A stretch of 7,641 nt of DNA from Patescibacteria group bacterium (lineage in GTDB: Bacteria; Patescibacteriota; Kazan-3B-28). Numbering within the stretch: position 1 is the first letter of the stretch; the number at the start of each line of letters is the position of its first letter. The translations under genes and the position numbers were made by a program. Under the pieces are notes generated by a model that did no database searches, was not told the DNA's origin, and saw only the letters and a list, made by a program, of their open reading frames with translations. Shown piece after piece: positions 1 to 4,741 of this stretch. The stretch is taken from NCBI GenBank assembly GCA_022703745.1, contig JAKLDB010000023.1, forward strand, positions 1 through 7,641, in the 5' to 3' direction.

Positions 1-32
1 AGAAAACTAGAAAAACCAAGAAAGCATCCTAA
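1..32 (+). CDS. C-terminal tail of an upstream gene (partial, possibly ribosomal protein L31)
   Basis: The frame starting at base 3 reads KTRKTKKAS and stops at TAA (30-32). A strong terminator follows 15 bases later, so a real gene probably ends here. The tail is very basic, as in many ribosomal proteins. rpmE (L31) commonly lies just upstream of prfA in bacteria, which makes L31 the leading guess, but ten codons cannot identify it. The other two plus frames give no better ending: frame 1 runs into the terminator hairpin before stopping, and frame 2 stops at once. Confidence 0.4.
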   Translation, partial: KTRKTKKAS

Positions 33-47
33 ATATTTGCCAAATAC

Positions 48-79
48 AACAGCTCTGCCTCTATGGTAGGGCTGTTTTT
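48..79 (+). terminator. Rho-independent terminator before prfA
   Basis: An 11-bp stem (arms 49-59 and 65-75, two G-T pairs) closes a 5-base loop TCTAT and runs directly into TTTTT (75-79). It lies between the upstream tail (stop at 32) and prfA (about 103). A TTGCCA box at 37-42 with a poor -10 (TCTATG, 60-65) might start prfA from inside this element, but that is weak. Confidence 0.8.
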
Positions 80-102
80 GTGCCACAATAAGGTAGATGA
101 AT

Positions 103-1146
103 ATGAAACCATTCCAAGAAGAGTACGAGAAGATCCAGCAGCAGCTGGAGGATTTGTCATCTCTCTCCCCGGCCGAGCAGGGAAAGCTATTCAAGCGACA
201 GGGGGAATTAAAAGAGATTTTAGATATGGCTTCTCGTTTAGAGAAGTTGAAAAAAGAGATTACGGAGCATCGGCAGACAGTTAAAGACGGAGGTGAGTTG
301 TCCGAACTAGCAGCAGAAGAATTGCCCAGGCTAGAAGAGGAACAGGAACATCTCCAGAATAAATTGCAGGAATTGACTATCCCCAAAGACCCAGCAGATG
401 CAGGAGATGCAATTGTAGAAATTAGAGCTGGAGCTGGAGGAGATGAGGCATCTATTTTCGGAGGAGATTTGTTTAGAATGTACACTCGTTTTGCAGAAAA
501 AAAGGGGTGGAAAGTAGAACTACTAAACAGTAGTGAAAATGAAAGTGATGGATTCAAAGAAGTAACTTTCCAAATCTCTGGTACGGGAGTGTTTGGGCAA
601 TTGAAATGGGAAAGTGGAGTACACCGGGTACAGCGAGTTCCGGTAACAGAAGCTAAAGGTAGAGTGCATACATCTACTGCTACTGTTGCCGTACTACCAG
701 TAGTAGAGGAATCTGAGATAGAGATCCGTCCAGAAGATTTGCGTATAGATGTATTTCGTTCAGGAGGACATGGCGGACAAAGCGTAAACACTACCGATTC
801 GGCAGTAAGAATAACTCATCTTCCAACTGGAATTACTGCTACCTGCCAAGATGAGAAATCTCAAACAAAAAATAAGTTGAAGGCAATGGGTGTATTACGA
901 GCACGGCTTTTAGACAAACAGCAACAGGAGAAGCAACAAGAACGTGGAGATGCCCGTCGTCAGCAAATTGGGACTGGAGACCGAAGTGAAAAGATTAGGA
1001 CGTACAATTTCCCACAAGACAGAATTACTGACCACAGGATAAATGAGAGTTGGCACAACATTGCAAGTATCCTAGAGGGAGATCTGTTCCCTATCATTGA
1101 TGCTCTCCACCAAGCGGCTATTAAACAAGCAACTGAAAATGCCTGA
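103..1146 (+). CDS. prfA: Peptide chain release factor 1 (RF1)
   Basis: RF1 recognises UAA and UAG in the ribosomal A site and triggers peptide release. Counting from Met103 (347 aa), residues 1 to about 95 are the charged, coiled-coil-rich N-terminal domain. The stop-codon reader is the tripeptide PVT at 180-182, inside HRVQRVPVTEAKGRVHTS. This is the RF1 PxT type, not the SPF of RF2. The catalytic GGQ is at 224-226 in SGGHGGQSVNTTDSAVRI. Length is near the usual 350-360. An in-frame ATG at 97 is possible, but the SD-like TAAGG (89-93) lies only 3 bases from it and 9 bases from the ATG at 103, so 103 is preferred. The gene ends in TGA, a codon RF1 does not read, so its own termination depends on RF2. 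Its last 8 bases overlap prmC, whose product methylates the GGQ glutamine. Confidence 0.97.
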   Translation: MKPFQEEYEKIQQQLEDLSSLSPAEQGKLFKRQGELKEILDMASRLEKLKKEITEHRQTVKDGGELSELAAEELPRLEEEQEHLQNKLQELTIPKDPADAGDAIVEIRAGAGGDEASIFGGDLFRMYTRFAEKKGWKVELLNSSENESDGFKEVTFQISGTGVFGQLKWESGVHRVQRVPVTEAKGRVHTSTATVAVLPVVEESEIEIRPEDLRIDVFRSGGHGGQSVNTTDSAVRITHLPTGITATCQDEKSQTKNKLKAMGVLRARLLDKQQQEKQQERGDARRQQIGTGDRSEKIRTYNFPQDRITDHRINESWHNIASILEGDLFPIIDALHQAAIKQATENA

Positions 1147-1960
1147 ATTGTTGACCTTAGGCCAAGCGTTTAAGTGGGGGCAAGAAAAACTGAAGCCAAG
1201 CAAGACAGCTGCTCTAGATGCGCGGGTAATTTTGGCAAATCTACTTCAATGCTCCACAGCTTCTTTGCTGAATGAACCACAGAAAAAGATGTCTGGACGT
1301 ATAAACAAAATGTACAAACGAGCAATTAGCCAACGCAAACGGAGTGTACCGGTAGCGTATATAACGGGAGAGAAGGAATTTTATGGCATCACATTAAAAG
1401 TAAACTCTCATGTCCTGATCCCTCGTCCAACTAGTGAAGCAATAGTGGAGACGACAATTAGCTTATCTAAAAAATTAGGGATAAAAAACATCTATGAGAT
1501 AGGAACAGGTAGTGGGGCAATTGCCATTGCTTTGGCTGTTAGTTTGCCGGAGGTAAAAATATTTGCTAGCGATATTTCTTCTAAAGCACTTACCGTAGCG
1601 AAGGAAAATATAAGGAAAAAAAGATTGAGTAAGCAGATAAAATTAGTGCGAGCTAATCTTGGAGAACACATCAAAGAACCTGCTTTGGTGGTAGCCAATC
1701 TGCCATATCTTTCGGAAAAATTAAGAAATAAAAAAGATTTGGCATTCGAGCCAGCAATGGCGTTATTTGCAGATGGAGACGGACTTGGATTGTACAAAAA
1801 AATGTTTTCCAACCTGCCATTTGTTGCGGTAGTAATTGAACTTGGAGAAAGGCAATATTCCCAAATGGCTAAGTGGTTGAAACAAAAATTTCCCAAAGCA
1901 AAGATATCTCCAGTACGAGATTTGGACAAAACAATTTGTGGCCTAGTAATTATTTCCTAG
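1139..1960 (+). CDS. prmC: Release factor glutamine methyltransferase PrmC (HemK)
   Basis: PrmC transfers a methyl group from S-adenosylmethionine to the GGQ glutamine of release factors; the substrate is encoded just upstream. The 273-aa protein has a helical N-terminal domain (about 1-75), the linker ITGEKEFYGITLKVNSHVLIPRP, the SAM-binding loop EIGTGSGAIAIALA (120-133) and a C-terminal EPAMALFADGDGLGLY segment (204-219), all typical of the family. The catalytic NPPY motif reads NLPY (187-190), so the first proline is leucine; from memory this variant is common in Patescibacteria. The start at 1139 gives an 8-base overlap with prfA, which suggests translational coupling. An upstream in-frame ATG at 1097 would add 14 residues with no family match. 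No SD is visible. The 3' end overlaps convergent rnhA by 11 bases. Confidence 0.93.
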   Translation: MPELLTLGQAFKWGQEKLKPSKTAALDARVILANLLQCSTASLLNEPQKKMSGRINKMYKRAISQRKRSVPVAYITGEKEFYGITLKVNSHVLIPRPTSEAIVETTISLSKKLGIKNIYEIGTGSGAIAIALAVSLPEVKIFASDISSKALTVAKENIRKKRLSKQIKLVRANLGEHIKEPALVVANLPYLSEKLRNKKDLAFEPAMALFADGDGLGLYKKMFSNLPFVAVVIELGERQYSQMAKWLKQKFPKAKISPVRDLDKTICGLVIIS

Positions 1961-2363
1961 CATCTAGCGCACGGTTGACTAGGCTATCCGCATGGGCATT
2001 ACGCTCACGACGGATATGAATAAAGACAACCTGCTTGAATGTGGAGGATAGTTTTTGAGCTTTGGCAAAGAGAGGTTTTAGGTGCTCGTCTTTTACTCGG
2101 TATTCCCCATTCATTTGCTTTACCACCAGTTCGCTATCCAAAAATGCTCTCAAAGAAACTTGAGATGGATGAGCTAACTTAGACACCTGTTCGAGTCCCG
2201 CAATGAGAGCCTTGTATTCGGCTTGGTTATTAGTCGCCTCACCCAGATAGCGGATGAATTCTTTGACTACCTGGCCGGTACCATCCATTACTACAACCCC
2301 CAGAGCTGCTGGCCCGGGATTGCCTCTGGCACCGCCATCGGTATATATGGAGAATTGTGTCAT
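1950..2363 (-). CDS. rnhA: Ribonuclease HI family protein
   Basis: RNase HI cuts the RNA strand of RNA-DNA hybrids (R-loops, primers, misincorporated ribonucleotides) with a two-metal carboxylate centre. The four acidic residues are visible in the 137-aa protein: D9 in YTDGGARGNPGP, E49 in TNNQAEYKALI, D76 in FLDSELVVKQ and D126 in ERNAHADSLVN. The protein lacks the basic protrusion of E. coli RNase HI and resembles the shorter type found in Gram-positive bacteria, archaea and CPR. It lies only 10 bases downstream of the tRNA-Asp 3' end on the same strand. Those 10 bases contain no SD, so its message is probably made with, and cut from, the tRNA. The stop overlaps the end of prmC. Confidence 0.93.
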   Translation of the reverse strand: MTQFSIYTDGGARGNPGPAALGVVVMDGTGQVVKEFIRYLGEATNNQAEYKALIAGLEQVSKLAHPSQVSLRAFLDSELVVKQMNGEYRVKDEHLKPLFAKAQKLSSTFKQVVFIHIRRERNAHADSLVNRALDARK

Positions 2364-2373
2364 ATGTTCATTG

Positions 2374-2450
2374 TGGCGGGAGCGACGGGGCTCGAACCCG
2401 CGACCTCCTCCGTGACAGGGAGGCGCTCTAACCAGCTGAGCTACGCCCCC
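2374..2450 (-). tRNA. tRNA-Asp (anticodon GTC)
   Basis: The 77-nt minus-strand cloverleaf includes an encoded CCA. The acceptor pairs GGGGGCG with CGCTCCC (one G-T). The D arm is GCTCAGCTGGTTAGAGC. The anticodon stem is CCTCC/GGAGG with loop CTGTCAC, giving GTC (plus bases 2414-2416). The T arm is GCGGG-TTCGAGC-CCCGT and the discriminator is G, the normal aspartate identity base. It lies 12 bases after the AMIN-like gene and 10 bases before rnhA. Confidence 0.97.
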
Positions 2451-2462
2451 ACAAGAACGAAG

Positions 2463-2990
2463 TTATTTTAGTATATCAATGAAAATAGTACCAGCGTTTT
2501 TAGGATCGTAGTTTAGACGATATTGACCGGCCTTGGTAAGGATAATTTGAATCTCTTGCATATCAGGATCTTTGGGGTTGGTCACAATCACTTCTTGGAT
2601 AGGACTTTTGGGTACCAATTGTCTGGAAATACGGCTAATGTCTGCTGGAGATAACTCATCTGAAATTTTGGTATCTGTTAGATTAATCTTAAGACTAGTA
2701 CTCTGACCACTAGTAGTGTTAACAGTCATATTAGTAGCGGGAGTGTTGATACCTTCTACTGCACTGCTTCGGTTGAGATGTGTATAGATTGCTACTGTGT
2801 CGTATTTGTCATGTCGTAGAACTTGGATGTCGGTAAGAAGATGAAAGCCCCCTTCTTGTCCAATAACTTGAGGCTGATTAGAAAAACCTTCGGGTAAAGA
2901 AGATGGTTTGATTAAGGATACCAGGCTATAGGTGGCCAGGAATAAAGCGATAAGAACTATCCCTAGAAAGATTTGCCAAAATATTTTCAT
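2463..2990 (-). CDS. Membrane-anchored extracytoplasmic protein with an AMIN-like domain
   Basis: The function is not established. The 175-aa protein starts with a hydrophobic segment (about 4-27, after MK), likely an uncleaved signal anchor; there is no lipobox cysteine. The rest should lie outside the membrane. Residues 53-70 (TDIQVLRHDKYDTVAIYT) resemble the first strands of the AMIN-like beta domain, where a ....GRHDGFDRVVF.. pattern is typical. The end, EIQIILTKAGQYRLNYDP...GTIFIDI (146-173), resembles its last strands. Between them is a Ser/Thr/Asn-rich stretch (74-105). AMIN domains localise envelope proteins to the cell wall, which is suggestive only. Its ATG overlaps the TGA of the PH-domain gene upstream (ATGA, 2987-2990), so the two are probably translated together and may act together at the membrane. 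The domain match is by eye. Confidence 0.7.
   Translation of the reverse strand: MKIFWQIFLGIVLIALFLATYSLVSLIKPSSLPEGFSNQPQVIGQEGGFHLLTDIQVLRHDKYDTVAIYTHLNRSSAVEGINTPATNMTVNTTSGQSTSLKINLTDTKISDELSPADISRISRQLVPKSPIQEVIVTNPKDPDMQEIQIILTKAGQYRLNYDPKNAGTIFIDILK
2470..2478 (-). promoter_or_regulatory. Possible extended -10 promoter for tRNA-Asp/rnhA
   Basis: The minus strand reads TGATATACT, an extended -10 (TGn plus TATACT, 5 of 6 to TATAAT), inside the last codons of the AMIN-like gene. A start about 7 bases on would fall near 2463, some 13 bases before the tRNA 5' end at 2450. No convincing -35 is seen, which fits an extended -10 promoter but also leaves chance open. Confidence 0.4.
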
Positions 2991-3562
2991 TCTCGTTTTT
3001 GCTTAATAAAGTCTATAAGTTCATTCGCGGTAACGGGTTTATCGTTTGAAGCAGCTTTGACTAGGCGGGTAATCTCTTCTTGCAATCCAGCTGGATCTCC
3101 GACTTGTTTGAGAGCAATCTCCCCTGCTCCAGCAGACTGGACAACAATAGTACCAAAGTTGAACATGGTTGCTGCAATACCAGTAACTGCATGAGTAATG
3201 TTTTGGACTTTATCTAATTCTAGTTCCGATACTTTGCGACTGAATAGTCCACGTTGATCGACATCGATAATACGCTCGCTGGTGATGATGAATCGATCAC
3301 GATACCAATTGATATACCGATAAAGCATGAAGCCAATCCAGAAGACCAACCAAGTGTAATACAGCAAAGTAGTAAGCCCGTAGCTAAAGATCCATTTCAT
3401 CCAATGAAGTGAGATAGGGATGATTAATGACAATAGAATAATAGTTATTGCCTGGATAATAGGCAGGGCAACAAAATACCAATGATGAAATAGAACGAGC
3501 TCTATCTTCTCACCTTCTCGTTGACCGATAAACTCGGGAACAAATTCTTCGGGGTTAGCCAT
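2987..3562 (-). CDS. PH-domain (bPH2/YdbT-like) membrane protein
   Basis: The 191-aa protein has a short cytoplasmic N-terminus, two hydrophobic segments (about 27-53 and 57-81) and then a bacterial PH domain (about 86-170). The segment WYRDRFIITSERIIDVDQRGLFSRKVSELELDKVQNI is typical of the bPH2 family: the 'ITxxRII' strand, a 'G.F' turn, and 'l..VQ.v'. A further strand, FNFGTIVVQSAGAG, follows. Family members are membrane proteins of poorly known function, sometimes linked to envelope stress or export. The lysine-rich C-terminus (171-191) is probably cytoplasmic. It is first in a minus-strand run and overlaps the AMIN-like gene by ATGA. No SD precedes its ATG; the upstream region is 28 bases shared with a divergent small ORF. 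The family assignment is fairly sure and the role is unknown. Confidence 0.85.
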   Translation of the reverse strand: MANPEEFVPEFIGQREGEKIELVLFHHWYFVALPIIQAITIILLSLIIPISLHWMKWIFSYGLTTLLYYTWLVFWIGFMLYRYINWYRDRFIITSERIIDVDQRGLFSRKVSELELDKVQNITHAVTGIAATMFNFGTIVVQSAGAGEIALKQVGDPAGLQEEITRLVKAASNDKPVTANELIDFIKQKRE

Positions 3563-3578
3563 AAGGAAACAGTCTCTC

Positions 3579-3584
3579 TATAAT
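3579..3584 (+). promoter_or_regulatory. -10 box TATAAT in the divergent gap
   Basis: A perfect TATAAT lies in the 28-base gap between the PH-domain gene (minus) and the 34-codon ORF (plus). The -35 region is poor (TTAGCC at 3555-3560, spacing 18). The expected start, 6-7 bases downstream, falls on or next to the ATG at 3591, so the transcript would be leaderless. On the other strand the same bases offer TATAGA or CATTAT for the PH-domain gene. Confidence 0.5.
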
Positions 3585-3590
3585 GAATGT

Positions 3591-3695
3591 ATGACGAAAA
3601 GATCACGGAAATCAGAACGGCTGGTTTGGATAATCTTATTGATAGTCCTTGCCATTAGTCTTATTCTACCCTATACAATAAGCTCGTTCTATTAG
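3591..3695 (+). CDS. Small single-span membrane protein candidate (34 aa)
   Basis: The frame reads MTKRSRKSERLVW, then a hydrophobic helix IILLIVLAISLILP, then YTISSFY and TAG. A basic N-terminus followed by one helix is the classic layout of a small membrane protein with its N-terminus inside, and is unlikely by chance. A perfect TATAAT sits at the right distance to start the transcript at the ATG itself, and no SD is present. The stop lies 4 bases before tRNA-Arg. I do not recognise the family; tiny proteins with a basic head and an LP..S-F tail occur in several bacterial groups. A second promoter-like pair inside the ORF could serve the tRNAs separately. Expression is unproven. Confidence 0.5.
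   Translation: MTKRSRKSERLVWIILLIVLAISLILPYTISSFY
3649..3677 (+). promoter_or_regulatory. Possible promoter for tRNA-Arg/tRNA-Pro
   Basis: TTGCCA (3649-3654, 5 of 6 to the -35 consensus) and TATACA (3672-3677, 4 of 6) are spaced by 17 bases. The predicted start near 3684 is about 16 bases before tRNA-Arg. It lies within the 34-codon ORF, so the two readings of this stretch compete or coexist. Confidence 0.45.
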
Positions 3696-3699
3696 ATTA

Positions 3700-3774
3700 G
3701 TCCCTGTAGTTTAATGGATAGAACAAGGCACTCCTAACGCCTAAATCGAGGTTCGATTCCTCGCAGGGGCACCA
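3700..3774 (+). tRNA. tRNA-Arg (anticodon CCT)
   Basis: The 75-nt gene includes CCA. The acceptor pairs GTCCCTG with CAGGGGC (one T-G). The anticodon stem AGGCA/CGCCT has an A-C mismatch at its loop end, and the loop CTCCTAA gives CCT (3733-3735), reading AGG. The T arm is CGAGG-TTCGATT-CCTCG and the discriminator is A. The sequence is close to the E. coli tRNA-Arg(CCT) layout. tRNA-Pro follows after 14 bases and the same terminator. Confidence 0.96.
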
Positions 3775-3788
3775 GATACAATTTTTAT

Positions 3789-3866
3789 CGGGGCGTGGCC
3801 TAGTTGGTCTAGGGCGCAAGGCTGGGGGTCTTGAGATCGGGAGTTCGAATCTCCCCGCCCCGACCA
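3789..3866 (+). tRNA. tRNA-Pro (anticodon GGG)
   Basis: The 78-nt gene includes CCA. The acceptor CGGGGCG/CGCCCCG pairs fully and begins with C1-G72, typical for proline. The anticodon loop CTGGGGG gives GGG (3824-3826) with G37, the m1G37 site. The T loop is a normal TTCGAAT and the discriminator is A. It shares a transcript with tRNA-Arg and ends 9 bases before a terminator hairpin. Confidence 0.96.
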
Positions 3867-3875
3867 GAAGAATAT

Positions 3876-3901
3876 CTCGAAGTAATTCGGGCTTATTTTT
3901 A
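3876..3901 (+). terminator. Terminator of the tRNA-Arg/tRNA-Pro unit
   Basis: CTCGAA (3876-3881) pairs with TTCGGG (3886-3891) around a GTAA loop of the stable GNRA type. The tract CTTATTTTTA follows. The stem is short (6 bp, one T-G), but its position right after the tRNA pair and the T-rich tail support it. Confidence 0.6.
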
Positions 3902-3909
3902 TACATGGG

Positions 3910-3938
3910 TTGACAGATCTGATCTCGGGGACTAAACT
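3910..3938 (+). promoter_or_regulatory. Sigma-70 type promoter of the 122-aa gene
   Basis: A perfect TTGACA (3910-3915) is followed after exactly 17 bases by TAAACT (3933-3938, 4 of 6). The predicted start near 3945 gives a leader of about 40 bases. That leader begins with a small hairpin (GGTTG-GCTT-CAACC, 3945-3958) and ends with a strong SD. The -35 overlaps the left arm of the inverted repeat ATGGGTT/AACCCAT (3905-3911 and 3960-3966), a possible operator. Confidence 0.6.
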
Positions 3939-3985
3939 CGCGGAGGTTGGCTTCAACCGAACCCATATTATTTGGAGGTGCGGCG

Positions 3986-4354
3986 ATGAGGCAATTGCAC
4001 ATTATAAGTTGTTGTTGTGAGGGGGCAAAAGAAATTTTACATAGGATTCGTTTAAGATCTTTTGTCCCCCACTCTAGCTCTAAGCTACTAAAAGAGGAAG
4101 CTAGAATTAGAAGTAGCAAGGAACAGTATTGCTCACTAGTGCAAAAAAGTTTGGAAAGGCTCCAAGAAGACTATCCTGGTGCCAAACCCAAACTTGCTAA
4201 ACTAGCAGAGGCAATACAAAGGGACTTTGAACGAGCATCTGACAGGAAAACCGCTCAGAGGTCTCTTGAGTGGCAAGTCAGACAATTGGGATGCAAAAAT
4301 ATCCCACCCCAGCTTTTGAGGATAGTGCAGCAGAGGCTGGGGGTGTTCCCCTAA
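3986..4354 (+). CDS. Unrecognised 122-aa basic, helical protein
   Basis: I do not recognise this protein. The start at 3986 is chosen because GGAGGT (3974-3979) lies 6 bases upstream, one of the strongest SD sites in the window; the in-frame ATG at 3947 has no such site and lies in the leader hairpin. Three cysteines run together at 9-11 (SCCCEGAKEIL), with two more at 49 and 103. From about 34 to 120 the sequence is rich in Lys, Arg, Glu, Gln and Leu and looks alpha-helical (KSLERLQEDYPGAKPKLAKL, AEAIQRDFERASDR). There is no signal peptide or membrane segment, so it is probably cytoplasmic. It sits alone between tRNA units with its own promoter and a long downstream hairpin, which supports a real, independently expressed gene. 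The RNA-gene neighbourhood and basic charge make nucleic-acid binding thinkable, but nothing shows it. Confidence 0.65.
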   Translation: MRQLHIISCCCEGAKEILHRIRLRSFVPHSSSKLLKEEARIRSSKEQYCSLVQKSLERLQEDYPGAKPKLAKLAEAIQRDFERASDRKTAQRSLEWQVRQLGCKNIPPQLLRIVQQRLGVFP

Positions 4355-4371
4355 CTTGTTCACGCAACATT

Positions 4372-4405
4372 AAGTGCCATCTTGTTTTTCAGCAGGGTGG
4401 CACTT
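4372..4405 (+). terminator. Long hairpin after the 122-aa gene (probable terminator)
   Basis: Bases 4372-4386 pair with 4391-4405 over 15 bp without a bulge (four G-T pairs) around a TTTC loop. It begins 17 bases after the stop at 4354 and ends just before the tRNA-Gly -10. Only a short TTT follows, so it lacks a full U tract; it may be a weak terminator, a 3'-end stabiliser or a processing site. Confidence 0.5.
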
Positions 4406-4418
4406 TCCGTATCTGTCG

Positions 4419-4424
4419 TATAAT
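4419..4424 (+). promoter_or_regulatory. -10 box TATAAT for tRNA-Gly
   Basis: A perfect TATAAT lies 17 bases before the tRNA 5' end, giving an expected start near 4431 and a leader of about 11 bases. The -35 region falls on the 3' arm of the preceding hairpin and does not match consensus. Confidence 0.5.
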
Positions 4425-4441
4425 TAGACCTGTTAACGTTT

Positions 4442-4515
4442 GCGAGTGTGGTTCAGTGGTAGAACGCGACCTTCCCAAGGTTGAAGCGGGAGTTCGATTC
4501 TCCTCACTCGCTCCA
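4442..4515 (+). tRNA. tRNA-Gly (anticodon CCC)
   Basis: The 74-nt gene includes CCA. The acceptor GCGAGTG/CACTCGC pairs fully. The anticodon stem CGACC/GGTTG holds loop TTCCCAA, giving CCC (4474-4476), which reads GGG. The D loop contains GG and the T loop is TTCGATT. The discriminator is T, as in bacterial glycine tRNAs. Confidence 0.96.
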
Positions 4516-4552
4516 CAATTAAAAGACACCACTAGTTTGTCCCGCGTAGCAT

Positions 4553-4607
4553 CTTGGTTCCGAGCAACCAAGTGGGTTCTCACACCCCACCCCCACGGGG
4601 GCGAGAA
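4553..4607. other. Structured C/G-rich intergenic stretch
   Basis: Between tRNA-Gly and the M50 gene no confident gene is seen (4516-4721). This part holds a perfect 7-bp hairpin (CTTGGTT 4553-4559, AACCAAG 4566-4572, loop CCGAGC). A second foldable block follows: TTCTC (4577-4581) and GAGAA (4603-4607) enclose CCCC and GGGG runs, and GTGGG (4572-4576) can instead pair with CCCAC (4586-4590). There is no T tract on either strand, so it is not an obvious terminator. Confidence 0.35.
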
Positions 4608-4660
4608 ATATTGAGATCCCGTATCTAAAGTTTGTTAGCCAAAATTACGGAGACAAATCA

Positions 4661-4741
4661 ATGGTGCTACTTTTATTTTACACCATAGTTATCTTCCGAT
4701 TTTTTAGACGGTGGATAAAAGTCAGAACGGGAGAGTACTAG
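4661..4741 (+). CDS. Doubtful 26-aa membrane ORF
   Basis: An ATG with GGAG 8 bases upstream (4649-4652) opens MVLLLFYTIVIF followed by RFFRRWIKVRTGEY and TAG. The hydrophobic start and basic tail look like a tiny membrane protein. However, it is short, overlaps the antisense end of the M50 gene by 20 bases, and its first part lies in an inverted repeat (ATGGTG 4661-4666, CACCAT 4681-4686). Treat it as a candidate only. Confidence 0.2.
   Translation: MVLLLFYTIVIFRFFRRWIKVRTGEY

Noticed and set aside
97..102. ATG at 97 as the prfA start
   Set aside because: The SD-like TAAGG is only 3 bases away from it, while the ATG at 103 has 9-base spacing; the difference is two residues and not certain.
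1097..1138. Longer prmC starting at ATG 1097
   Set aside because: The extra 14 residues match nothing in PrmC, overlap prfA by 50 bases and have no SD.
97..1146. Recoded UGA (Gracilibacteria-type code)
   Set aside because: TGA ends prfA, the PH-domain gene and the 44-aa gene at natural positions, and no in-frame TGA interrupts a conserved domain.
1492..1929. Minus-strand 145-codon frame
   Set aside because: It is antisense within prmC, whose motifs are clear on the plus strand.
2223..2471. Plus-strand 82-codon frame
   Set aside because: It is antisense to rnhA and runs through tRNA-Asp; its GATGLEPATSSVTGRRSNQLSYAPT ending is a well-known false translation of a tRNA.
3697..4119. Minus-strand 140-codon frame and the nested 71-codon frame
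   Set aside because: They are antisense readings of tRNA-Arg and tRNA-Pro plus the leader of the 122-aa gene; RFELPISRPPALRPRPT-like text is a tRNA artefact.
4270..4614. Plus-strand 114-codon and minus-strand 64-codon frames around tRNA-Gly
   Set aside because: Both read through tRNA-Gly and its hairpins; neither has an SD or protein-like composition.
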